From NCBI GenBank assembly GCA_025531455.1, contig JAMYHL010000028.1, forward strand, positions 1 to 64,000: a stretch of 64,000 nucleotides of DNA, written 5' to 3'. Made by a program: the position numbers and the translations under genes. The notes under the pieces were generated by a model. That model saw only the letters and a list, made by a program, of their open reading frames with translations, did not search any database and was not told the DNA's origin. Every line of letters starts with the position of its first letter. Position 1 is the stretch's first letter. Source of the DNA: Apiotrichum sp. Y4204. Lineage: Eukaryota > Basidiomycota > Tremellomycetes > Trichosporonales > Trichosporonaceae. Below are positions 7,466 to 17,314 of the stretch, piece by piece.

Positions 7466-9780
7466 TTAAACGAGGGCCATCTCCACATCATCCTGAGCGT
7501 CGAGAGTCTCCTTAAACGCGGCCATGTCGGCGGCGGAAACCGCTTCGCGGGTCGGCAGGAACCCAACATCGGAGGGAAGGACACCGGCCCAAGACAGCTT
7601 GTAAAACAGCTGCTGCAGATTGGCCTCGCCGGCGCTAGCGTTATCTCCCTTGACGGTCCAATACGTTTCCTCCAACGACAGATTGTAAAGGACATCATAG
7701 CGGTACCGATCTTCGGCAACAGGCGACGAGGGACGCAAGGGTACCGTAATTTCCATGTCGGAATAATCAGACGACATGGGCGACATAATTGGGTGGCCAC
7801 TAGCGTCGTTTCCGTCGACACGCTTAATCCCATGGGGAAGGCGAGCATAACGCTTGGAGGTGTAGAACCACCCCTTGCTGTCATTCCACTCGCACAGCGC
7901 CGTCTTGTTGCGAGACTGGCATAAAGCGCAGCCAGTCTTTTTCAGCGAGATTCGACACACATAACCTGTTCGCGCACAGGTCATGCACGGCTCAGGAGCG
8001 AGAATCGCCAGTTGAAGGAAGGCCAAGGCGTTGGCACGAGCGGGGGAATTAGGCGGCAGGTCGTCCACCTCATAACGTTCCTCCTTCTCGTACTCGAAGC
8101 GAGGATTCGGATACCCTTGGGTATCGACAGGACCGACCTTACGACGCTTCTTCGCATCACGACGCTCCTGCAGCGTATGATTCCGCTTCTATGGTATTAG
8201 CAAAGTACTGTGACTTAACATACCTTCGGCTTGTGCAAGAACTCTCGCAGAACATAATCGACCGGTAACATGGGATAGGTGTCATCGATGGCCCGAACAA
8301 CACCCTGATCGACTTCCGCATCCAGCAGCGCCTTAATCTCGTCCCTCACCTCCTTGTCGTCGGCATCGAGGCGTGCCTTGACAGAGCGAGCGGACTCCTT
8401 CCCCTTATCCTTCTTGAGCGACTTTTGAAGACGCTCAAGATTCTCCTCCTCCTCGCGCAGACGGGCCTCCTCCAGAGCGATACGCTCCTTCTCGGCGGCC
8501 ACCTTCTGCAGCTTCTCCTCCAACTCCCGATGGGCCTTCTCCTCGGCGGCGGCTTTAGCCGCGGCAGCTTTCTCCGCGGCAATCTTTTCAGCGGCGGCTT
8601 TCGCGGCAGCTGCCTCCGCGAGGGCCTTCTCCGCGGCGGCTTTGTCGAGTGCGGCTTTTTGAGCCGCAGCCTTCTCCTCGATGTCCTTCTTCTGCTTAAG
8701 CAGCGCCTTCTCCCTAATCGCCTCCAGATGCGCCTCGGCTAGTTTGCGGCGGGCGGCGCTTGACGACGACGGCGTCGGAGTTTCGGGCTCGGGAGGAAGG
8801 ACGGGAGGAGCAGTGGGAGGCGCACCAGACCTCAGCCGAGCGAGTTTAGCCTCCAGCTGGGCAATTTCCTCCGCACGAAGTTGAGCGTCGGATTTATCCT
8901 CATGCGCACGGCGCAGCTGATCGACCAATCGACCATAGATGCCCTTGACGTCCTCCGAATACGCGACGACATCCCTAACGAACGAGGGCTCGGCGATTCC
9001 GACGTCGACAAAACTGTCGTGCTCTTGTTGAAGAGCAGCGCGACGGGCTTCCACAATTTTCTTCGCCACCGCCATCAGCTTATCCTCGCTGGAAGAGCCG
9101 TCGTCTAAAGCCGTGTCGACGGGGGGAAGGGGCTCATAGTCCCCAAGGTCGAACTCCTCCGATTGACCCAACAGGAGACGTTGATCGCCAATGATACGAC
9201 GATGACGCTCGAGTTCCTCGCGATGATTACGCTCCATAATTCGAAGACTCTCTAACTCGCGCAAGCCGTCGACAAAAGACGACGCGCGGGGATGCGCGTC
9301 TTTAATCTTCGCCAGTAAATCGTCGCCGCCCACAAGGTTAACGACGGCCGAGAGAATGACGTTTTCGGCGGTTCTCGCCGACAACTGCGCTTGAAGTTTG
9401 TCCTTGTCCGCCCAGGCGTCTTCCATCGAACTAACGGCACGGCGACACTGCGTACCCAGCTCTTCCAGACGAGCCGCGACGGTCTCCTCATTGGCATACT
9501 GCCGTTAATCAACAGATTAACTCAGGAGTCTTACCTTCTCAAGTTCGGCTTTAGAGCCCGCCAACTCTTTCCGCAGCTCGATATCGTTTGTCTTGAGCGC
9601 AATAACCTCGTTCTTGACGGCTATAAGCTCGTCTCGCGTCGCAACAAGCCGGTCGATCAAGAGCCGATTGTGCTGAACAAGCACCTCCCTCGGGGCGGTG
9701 GGATCCGTCGGTATATGGTGGAAATCGGTGGACGAACCACCGGCAGCAGCAGACACTGCGGAATAAGCCATAACCCTCAT
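7466..9780 (-). CDS. Antisense accessory gene of element B (coiled coil plus Zn2Cys6-like cluster), 3 exons
   Basis: Exons 9780-9535, 9498-8224 and 8188-7466 join in phase through introns of 36 and 35 nt with canonical ends (GTAAGA...GGCAG and GTATGT...CATAG), giving about 747 residues. The start is the first ATG in the frame; a second ATG lies four codons on. Residues about 40-180 are charged and heptad-like. Residues about 290-420 are an Ala/Lys/Glu-rich coiled coil with repeated AAEKA blocks. Exon 3 begins with a basic stretch (RRDAKKRRK, a plausible nuclear signal), followed by a C-X2-C-X6-C-X8-C-X2-C-X8-C cluster, the spacing of fungal binuclear zinc clusters, here in the C-terminal half rather than the usual N-terminus. 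The stop codon lies 88 bp from the pol stop, tail to tail. I recognise no family. A regulator or DNA-binding factor of the element is an inference from the cluster alone. Confidence 0.7.
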
Positions 9781-9922
9781 CAGACCACTCACTGTTGGTT
9801 GTTGACGCCTTAAAAAGGCGAGACAGGATGTTTATGGTGATAAAAGGCCAGTGGCGACAAATGTGAAGAGAAGGGAAGAACAAGAGGTGGTGAACAACTC
9901 GCCAACCTCGACGAAAGGCGCC

Positions 9923-10457
9923 CTTCTTATGTTTACTCTCGCGAAGTGAGCAGACCTTTCTTTGTACCATCCCGTCTTCGCACACGGACCACGGGGCGTC
10001 TTCCTTCGCACCCACGCCCTGCACAGCCACCGCATCCTGCATCCCACACGCCGCATACAACCACTGCGCCCTCGTCCTTTTACGAATACGACGGATCCAC
10101 ACACACAATCGTCAATCCAGCATCAGCAACCTCGCATCCCGGCCGTGGCGGATCAAGTCGCAGACTAAAATACACACAATCTTCGATGCGCAACCACCTA
10201 CCATCAATCATCACCGATCCCGGCCACGTCGGATCCACCATCCACGATCCCAGCCACTGCGGATCAAAAGGACAACACGATAAACACAACATCGAACAAT
10301 ACAGCCGTATTGTTCCACTGGCGACAAACGTCGCCGATCAGCACGGCTTTTTCCCTGAAACTTCCATTAGGGTTTTTTACGCCTGTGCCTCCCTCTACTT
10401 CATACGACTACACTATCCCTTAAACGCTGGGGACCACCGTTTTACGCCGGGGGGTAC
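9923..10457 (+). mobile_element. Element B 3' internal region upstream of 3' LTR
   Basis: Homologous to 1228-1758. It lies upstream (in the antisense direction) of the start of the antisense gene and ends in the G-rich polypurine tract that precedes the 3' LTR (10449-10457, the run of G before TAC). No conserved protein is encoded. It is the likely promoter and leader region of the antisense gene and also holds the plus-strand priming site. Confidence 0.65.
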
Positions 10458-11165
10458 TGTCATGGTTCTATCGCACCACAACCGGATACACAACATCCGC
10501 GACGATAATCGCCGCGCACGACGCATACGCTATACCAAGGTTACATAACGCGCGCCGACTTAATACATCACGTGATTTATAATCACGCGTCTGACGCGCG
10601 TCGACTTAATCCGTCACGTGCTCCTCAAGAGCACGTGTGGGGCATGCGTCGGCTTTCTCCGACACGTGATCCTTCATCACGTGACCACGCCGAACTCCGC
10701 ATCCTTGGTCCTCCGTCCGTCATCCTTCAACGACGTCGTAATACGACGACCCACGCCACCACTGCACAGCGTAGGCGAAAGACGTCGCCGCTGTCGGCGG
10801 AATACGCCGCGCGCTGCAATCGACGAACGGAAGTCCCGATAATAAAGGCGGTGTCACTAGTGACGGGCGTGCCGACGCCGAGGAATGCGGCTATCGCCGC
10901 CTCGGCCTAATGGCCGGTTCGCCACCGGCGACGGCTAACGCAGACGTCGCCTTAAGTAGTAGTCGTTAAGCTATATAAGTAGAGGCGGAACAAGACAACG
11001 AGAGTCAATGTCTTGTTCTCGCTCATATGCACCTTAAGCGAGATTCGAACCCTCGACGCCTGCGTCTTACGCCGAAACCCTCTTATCATATTAGAACCTC
11101 CACTTCTAGCACGTGATACGACTACGCGGTGTAGTTTGGGTTTAGCCATACTTCGTAGTCTTACA
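10458..11165 (+). mobile_element. Element B 3' LTR
   Basis: It runs from TGTCATGG to CTTACA (708 bp) and matches 1759-2457 with many differences. It keeps all six CACGTG palindromes (10569, 10615, 10632, 10663, 10678, 11110), the TATATAA box (10972-10978) and the 12-base sequence at 11008-11019 complementary to the primer-binding site. Downstream of 11165 the sequence is that of a DNA transposase gene, so this is the right edge of the insertion. Confidence 0.8.
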
Positions 11166-12712
11166 GGTAAAGTCCGCCAGTCATAACCTTGAGGCCTGCG
11201 AATGTCTTGCCGATGAATGGAACACATGTTGCACGGGCGATTGGCTGATTGACTGATGGTACCGGACAGCTTCCTAGCTGCAGGAATGTCACAAGCGCTA
11301 AACAAAACCTGGGCTTTCACCAGCTGAGGGTCTGGACGGCCAGCCACTTGCATGTACACACCCCTTTCCAATTCGAGAAGATTATCGACCACAGGCTTGA
11401 TGAGGTTCGAGAGCGCGTCTCCAGTTGGGTGCTCAGGGCCGGGAATGACCATGGCGAGGGTCGTCCACTGCGGTTTGGTCCACATGTTGCGAGGCAAGTT
11501 CAAAATGGAGATGTACAGGCCGCCAATCGCATGATCCACAACATCCTTGACTGTAAACCAGTCTAGATTCATGGCCAGCACGAGACCGAACTCGAGGGAC
11601 ACTAGACGTTCAGAATGCCCTTCCACAACCTCTCGCACGCCGTTGAGTATGATCTCACGGTGTCGGTTGGCGTCAAGAGATCTCCATGCTGGCCCATCTG
11701 CAACAGAGTGCAGTTTCTCATCTGCCCCAAGAGGAGTGTCATCGGGCTCTTGTGGTCCGTGGGCAAGACTGTCTTCTTCGCACCGCCAGTGTTGCAATGC
11801 TTCGCAGAACTCCGGCACTCTGAAGAATGCTTGAAACATTGTTGACGGCTTGACGATGGCAGTGATCCTTTCCGGCCTCTTAGCATTCCTCTGAAAGAAA
11901 CGTTCACGTCCACCACACGGGGCACCGCCTGGGGTGAGGTGAGGTTCGGAGGCTTGATCTTGCACCTCTGTCAGAGGAATAATGAAGCGACAGTCAGGAT
12001 TGCTGCATGTAGCGAACCTGTCGATGAGGTCGTCGGCTTGAACTCCAAGCAATTGGAAGGCTCGATATGGATCGGTAGTCGAGATTGGCGAGACGGCAGG
12101 ATCCTGGCCCTGCTGGGCAGCAGCCAGTGTCGAGACTATGGCTTCTTGGTGCAGCTGAGAGAATTCGAGATGTGAACGTACTTGCGGCAAGGTAGCACCA
12201 GAGACAGAAAGCACAGTTGCCTGGGTAAATGCCATACGATCAGACCAATGGAGATCATGGTGTGGAAACCTGTGGATGACATCGGCAGTGTTGGCCAAAG
12301 CTGAGGCTGATGGGCGGTCCGGTTCGTGAGGTCCGTGTTCTTGATGTTGAACTTGCTCGGCAGGGGGGGAAACTCGGGCGGGGGGAGTCTGTTGATGATC
12401 TGAGATAACATCATCGATGACGATGTCCTCACCACCAGCTGCATAGTCATCCTCGTCCGCAAAGTCGGCCGCAAAGTCGTCCTCAAAGTCATCCTCAAAG
12501 TGGTCCTCGTCCACAAAGTCGTCCTCAAAGTTGTCCGGATGTGCTGCAGCGGTCGTGGGCGCGTGAGATGGTTGAGTGCTGTGGCTCGGTCCAACATCAG
12601 GCAGGCCAACCGACGTCCCAGATTGAATTCTGGGCTTTGTGGGTTCTTTTGGAGGTGGTCGTGCGTACGGCTTGTTGTGCTGTTGCCAGACGTATGATGA
12701 TACGTAGCACAT
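11166..12712 (-). pseudogene. Tnp2-like DNA transposase, truncated by element B
   Basis: The frame starts at 12712 (ATG) and reads about 515 residues before it runs into the LTR at 11165. The frame is also open upstream of that ATG for about 15 codons, which include two CxxC-like pairs (CFCPLC, then C in GMCYV), so an earlier exon or start is possible. The middle is acidic and disordered (repeated DFEDD-like blocks). The last 150 residues resemble the core of plant and fungal Tnp2/EnSpm transposases (GLYISILNLP, IPGPEHPTGD, then a segment ending in CNMC). The rest of the gene must lie left of the insertion, outside this window. The frame runs on for about 70 codons into the LTR, but those codons are LTR sequence. 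Confidence 0.65.
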
Positions 12713-13417
12713 GCCAGACGGATGTCTCTTACACAGAGGACAGAAACAAGGTCGCGACTAAGATCAGTCAACTGTCGAGATTCCTCTTACAGAGTCACAA
12801 GTGGCAGGCATCACGAGACAACTTTGATGTGAGAAGGACAATAAGTGGATCAAGGAGAGTGAGTGATTGGAGGAAGAATGGCTGCGGGTGGGGGCTGGGA
12901 GAGAAGTCGGCAGATGTCAGAGGAAGCAGAGGAGGGAGAGGGCTGCTATGCTACTCGACGACTTGACAGCAAATGTAAAGATGAGTTCTGAGCGAGATGA
13001 GATTGATGATGGGGCTGGTAATGCTTGTGGTAGGATATTGAGAAAGCTCACAGAAGAAGGACGATGGTGAGCAGCGATCAGATGATGACCAGCATGACCA
13101 TATGACCAGCGGACTGATGAGATCATCATTTGATAGACTGATAAATGTTTCATGATACATTTCAGACTGCACGATCTGAAATATTGAAAAAGGTTCCGCT
13201 GCATGGTATTTAGGTAACATTTTAGATTTTTGACCGACTGAAAATATACAACCTCTACGAAGTGCTTGCATTTAATGACACGTATTAAAGCTTCTTTCTC
13301 CTCTCTCCGCCACCCTTTCCGATCTCGACCCCCTTCTGCGCCATGTCCATCAATCTCAAAAGATCAAAAGTCGGCAACTGCGCAAAAGTGCTGCAAATCC
13401 CATCATCCCATCTTACA
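12713..13417. other. Intergenic, no gene seen
   Basis: AT-richer than its surroundings toward 13150-13260. It probably holds the 5' end of the transposase unit on the left and the promoter of the mL54 gene on the right. No terminal inverted repeat of the transposon could be recognised. Confidence 0.4.
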
Positions 13418-13880
13418 ATGTTCGCCCCCGTCCGCGTCCTCGCGCGCCGCGCCCCCGCGTCGCCTGCCGCATTCTCGACCGCCGCCGTCCGGCTGGCACC
13501 GCCGAAAAAGGCCGCCAAGGGTCCCGTTGGTGGTGCGTTTGGAAGATTCGGGAGATATCATGAGCTTGCGAGCATGAGAGCTTGGCGTTATCGTCTTGAG
13601 TATTGAGCTCGTGAGCTCGTGAGCTCGTGAGCTCGTCGGGCGTTTCCGGTGTCTCCTCTCTTTGCCTGTGTTGTGTGCCTTTCTGACGCCAGTCTACTCG
13701 CTCAAGGCAGGACAGATCATGCACGGGCTGTCGGTGCTCAAGGACAAGCCGGACCCGGTGGCGCTCAACGACGACGAGTACCCCGCCTGGCTGTACCGTA
13801 TCCTCGAAGAAAAGCCGGCAGCCGCCTCAGAGGGCGAGTTTGACTTTGCGGCGGAGCGGAAGAAGTTGCGGAAGGAGTGA
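13418..13880 (+). CDS. MRPL37: Mitochondrial large-subunit ribosomal protein mL54
   Basis: Two exons, 13418-13532 and 13693-13880, join in phase to give 100 residues. The N-terminus is Arg/Ala-rich without acidic residues, as for a mitochondrial presequence. The second exon carries the family core (YSLKAGQIMHGLSVLKDKPDP, followed by ALNDDEYPAWLYRILEE), which matches mL54 (yeast Mrpl37). The protein belongs to the mitoribosome large subunit. An upstream in-frame ATG at 13343 would add 25 residues that look like leader sequence, so 13418 is preferred. The 160-nt intron uses a GTGCGT donor and holds four tandem copies of GAGCTCGT. The gene converges on the JTB-like gene to its right. Confidence 0.8.
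13605..13636 (+). repeat. 8-bp tandem repeat (GAGCTCGT x4) within mL54 intron
   Basis: Four perfect head-to-tail copies, each containing the palindrome GAGCTC, lie inside the single intron of the mL54 gene. Confidence 0.85.
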
Positions 13881-14496
13881 GTCGTACGCGGAGGGGAGAG
13901 GGCGGAGGTGAAGGAGCGGTGGGAGCGGTGGGGGGAGGAAGGCGAATAAAGGCTAGGATTGTGGACGGGTTGTGCTGGGACTCGTGAGCTGTATGAGTTC
14001 TACCACCAGCTCATGAGAGAATGACTGCTTTGTCCCGATCCTTTGCCTCTCAGCTCCTCTGCCTCTCATCTCTTATACACTCCCTCGCCTTCAATGCACC
14101 ACAACTGACCCCACAGGAACCGGTCATCAATCCGCGCAGCCAACTTTATGAAGACGACGTAATCACCATCCCATACCCATACATGCATACAACATGGCAC
14201 AGCTCCGATCCGATGTGCTGGCGCGATGAGGTGGAAGCTTCGTGTGCGGCGTCGTGTGGAGATGAGAACCAAGGCCAGGACTCTAGCCATTTAGGTCGGA
14301 TGCCGGACGTCACCGGAGTGCGCTGCGGGACCAGGCGGGTCGTGGAGCCTTAGTATCCGTGCAGATGACCGTACGGCTGTTGGCAGCCATTGCAGACAGG
14401 TGCATGGAAACATCTGTTTCTCGCACGAGTCGGTCAGATCCGCATGAGCTTGCACCACCCAACAGAGCATCATTCCTTCTTCAGATGCCCGCTTCA

Positions 14497-15168
14497 TTAC
14501 ACCTGCCACGCGCCGCTGGGAATGCCAATTTTCGCCGCGAGTTGGCGGTACTGCTGCTTGGCAAGCTCGCTCGTGCGCACGGCGTAGATGACGAGACAGA
14601 CCACAAGCAGGAGAATGTTGGCCGTCTGCCGTCAGTTTCACGCACAGGCCATGCGATGCGGTGCTTGCACTCACCACAAACTCGTAAAACAGCCGCTGTT
14701 CGCGCTTCACGACCTTGCCGCACGCCTCCCACGCCGGCACCTCGTGTGCGTCCCTAGCACTCCCAGCCGGCCGGCAGTGCAGCAGACGGCGGTTACCAAA
14801 GGGCATGCAGAACGGTTCTTTCAGCTGCGCGTGTGAGCGATCCGACAAGTGCTTCGGGCTTGGTATCCGGCCAAAGACACGATCTCTCTGTATCGAAACA
14901 CAAGCCGGAAACTCACATCATCCTCGGGACACGGCTCGCACTCTCCAAAGGGACGGCACACGAGCTCGTCGGGTGTGTGCGCCTCGTAATTCGGCCGTTT
15001 CCTCTGCGGTGCGCGCGGAGCGAGGCTGGGCAGGTGGGCCGAGAATGGAACAGGGACGGGGACGGGGTGTATATCGGGCGAAGCAGAGACTGTGCCGGCT
15101 AGTAGTGCCAGCGTGAGGAGGAGACAGACAAGAAGCCGTGGTATCGGCCTTGTTCGCCGGAGAATCAT
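14497..15168 (-). CDS. JTB-like type I membrane protein, 3 exons
   Basis: Exons 15168-14917, 14824-14675 and 14625-14497 are all joined in phase 0 and give 176 residues. An N-terminal signal peptide (about residues 8-30, Leu-rich) is followed by a small Cys-rich luminal domain (C71, C77, C80, then further Cys at 89, 101 and 119). After the ACGKVVKREQRLFYEF segment comes one membrane span (about 136-150, ILLLVVCLVIYAV) and a short basic tail. This layout and the Cys-then-EQRLF-EF-TM order resemble the JTB (jumping translocation breakpoint) family, whose role in fungi is not known to me. The assignment rests on pattern recognition only. It is divergent from RPT6, with 549 bp between the two starts. 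Confidence 0.6.
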
Positions 15169-15717
15169 GATGTAGGTGGTGGTGGTGCAGTGATGATGAT
15201 GATGGTGATGATGGCCGCGGCTGTGTGTATGCTGTATCTGGAGCTCGAAACGTCACCCACCGTCGCACTGGGCGCACTGCACGCACTGCGTTCCTTGCGT
15301 TCCTCTGCCTCGCAGGCCTCGCACATGTCTACAGTGTGTGGCCATCTGATGTGCGGCGTGGCTCTGATGCTTCCATGCTGATGATCTGATGGCAGCCACG
15401 GGCCACGGAAGTATACTCCCACGTGCCCAGTTCTTTATGCATAAATGACGTGTAATATACAATGTAGCTATCACGCCGTAAAATACCCCCGTTTCCCTCC
15501 ACCCAGCCAGCCTGCAGCCTACAGCTTGCACCTACGCCTGCGTACGCGTCGTCCACGGCCCAGCATGCATCATCATCATCATCGATCACAAAGTGCTACA
15601 ACCATCCATCCACGACCCAACATACCAACAACAACCACATCTTCCTCTTCATCACAAACAACGTCCTCAACACCACTCCCCCCTTTACGAATCCCTATTA
15701 CCCACGACTCCGCCGCC

Positions 15718-17051
15718 ATGTCCGCGACCAAGGCCCCGGTCCAGATGGCCGGAACCGGCCTCAAGGTGTGTGCTGCTCAGCCACGACCACACTTCTTAGC
15801 AGCTGACCTCCAGACCTACTACCGCAACAAGATTGAGGCGGCCGAGCATGAGATTACCAAGAAGACGCAGAACCTGAGGCGACTCGAGGCGCAGCGCAAT
15901 ACGCTCAACACAAGAGTTCGTCTACTGCGTGAGGAGCTGCAGGTGCTGCAGGAGCCCGGGAGCTACGTCGGCGAGGTGGTCAAGGTGATGGGCAAGAAGA
16001 AGGTGCTCGTCAAGGTGCAGCCGGAGGGCAAGTATGTTGTCGACTTTTCGCCCGACATTCCCGTCTCGTCCCTCACCCCGGGCCTGCGCGTCGCGCTCCG
16101 CGCCGACTCGTACCTCCTCCACTCGATCCTTCCGAACAAGGTCGACCCGCTCGTGTCGCTCATGATGGTCGAGAAGGTGCCCGACTCGACGTACGAGATG
16201 GTCGGTGGTCTGGACAAGCAGATCAAGGAGATCAAGGAAGTTATCGAGCTCCCCGTCAAGCACCCCGAGCTCTTCGAGAGTCTTGGTATCGCCCAGCCCA
16301 AGGGTGTGCTTCTGTACGGTCCCCCGGGAACCGGAAAGACGCTACTGGCGCGTGCCGTCGCGCACCACACCGACTGCCGCTTTATCCGTGTTTCGGGTTC
16401 CGAGCTCGTGCAGAAGTACATTGGTGAGGGTTCGCGTATGGTGCGTGAGCTCTTCGTCATGGCGCGTGAGCACGCCCCGTCCATCATCTTCATGGATGAG
16501 ATCGACTCTATCGGTTCCTCGCGTGGTGGAGAGGGCGGCGGCGGTGGCGACTCGGAAGTGCAGCGTACCATGATGGAGCTCCTCAACCAGCTGGACGGCT
16601 TCGAGCCGACAAAGAACATCAAGGTGAGTGATACTGGCTGATGTCTTCATTGGCATCATCAGCGGCACCCTCTTCGCTTCTAGTCCCCGCTAACCCCCAG
16701 GTTATCATGGCCACCAACCGTATCGACATTCTCGACTCTGCGCTCCTCCGACCAGGCCGTATCGACCGCAAGATTGAGTTCCCGCCGCCCAACCCCGAGG
16801 CGCGCATCACGATTCTCAAGATCCACTCGCGCAAAATGTCGCTGCAGCGGGGCATCAACTTCCGCGCGCTCGCCGAGAAGATGGGCAACTGCTCGGGTGC
16901 CGAGGTGCGCGGTATCTGCACAGAGGCGGGCATGTACGCGCTGCGCGAGCGCAGGCAGTATGTCGGACAGGAGGACTTTGAGATGGCCGTCGCAAAGGTG
17001 CTGAAGCGGAGCGGCGAGGGCAACACGAGCGTTAACAAGCTGTTCAGCTAG
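15718..17051 (+). CDS. RPT6: 26S proteasome regulatory ATPase Rpt6
   Basis: Exons 15718-15765, 15814-16623 and 16701-17051 give 402 residues, the usual Rpt6 length. The start has a strong context (CCGCCATG). After a coiled coil (about 20-65) and an OB-fold region come the AAA domain motifs: Walker A GPPGTGKT (about 199-206), Walker B with IIFMDEID, the MATNR segment and the arginine finger region RPGRIDRK. The C-terminal residues (VNKLFS) lack the HbYX motif used by Rpt2, Rpt3 and Rpt5. Rpt6 is one of six ATPases of the 19S base that unfold substrates and open the 20S gate. Exon junctions are in phase 0. Confidence 0.95.
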
Positions 17052-17314
17052 TGTACTTGTAGATATCATGCATGGTGTGGCTTAGACCCGAGTCGAGGCC
17101 AAATGGGCTCGAGGGTAGTGGCTTTACAAATCAGCATGCTCAGAGCCTTCTTATTATATTGTGTTGCGCTACAGAGTTCTCGAGTTCGAGCTCAAGAGCA
17201 AAATGCTCCCGCGCCACTCGGATTGTTGTGCTCGCCAGAAGTGGAGGTCCTCAACATGAAATGGGTTCAAGAATATCCTGGCCGAGCAATTACTTTGAGC
17301 CATCACCCACACCA

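Larger units (their letters stand above)
2458..10457 (+). mobile_element. Complete chromoviral Ty3/gypsy element B, internal region
   Basis: The internal region lies between two LTRs of about 0.7 kb. It carries gag (2492-3775) and pol (to 7377) on the plus strand, a long antisense spliced gene (7466-9780) and a 3' polypurine tract (10449-10457) directly before the 3' LTR. All three reading frames are intact, so the element may be recently active. Domain order in Pol (protease, reverse transcriptase, RNase H, integrase, chromodomain) is that of Ty3/gypsy chromoviruses. The roughly 3 kb between pol and the 3' LTR is unusually long because of the antisense gene. Confidence 0.85.

Noticed and set aside
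9551..10108. Minus-strand open frame of 185 codons next to the antisense gene, with a similar frame at 1201-1506
   Set aside because: The matching frame in the truncated copy begins and ends differently, and the product is Cys/Trp/Arg-rich as expected from chance translation. The spliced frame starting at 9780 explains the region better.
14021..14353. Plus-strand frame with a hydrophobic N-terminus
   Set aside because: It has no recognisable domain, ends in low-complexity sequence and lies in the space between two convergent genes.
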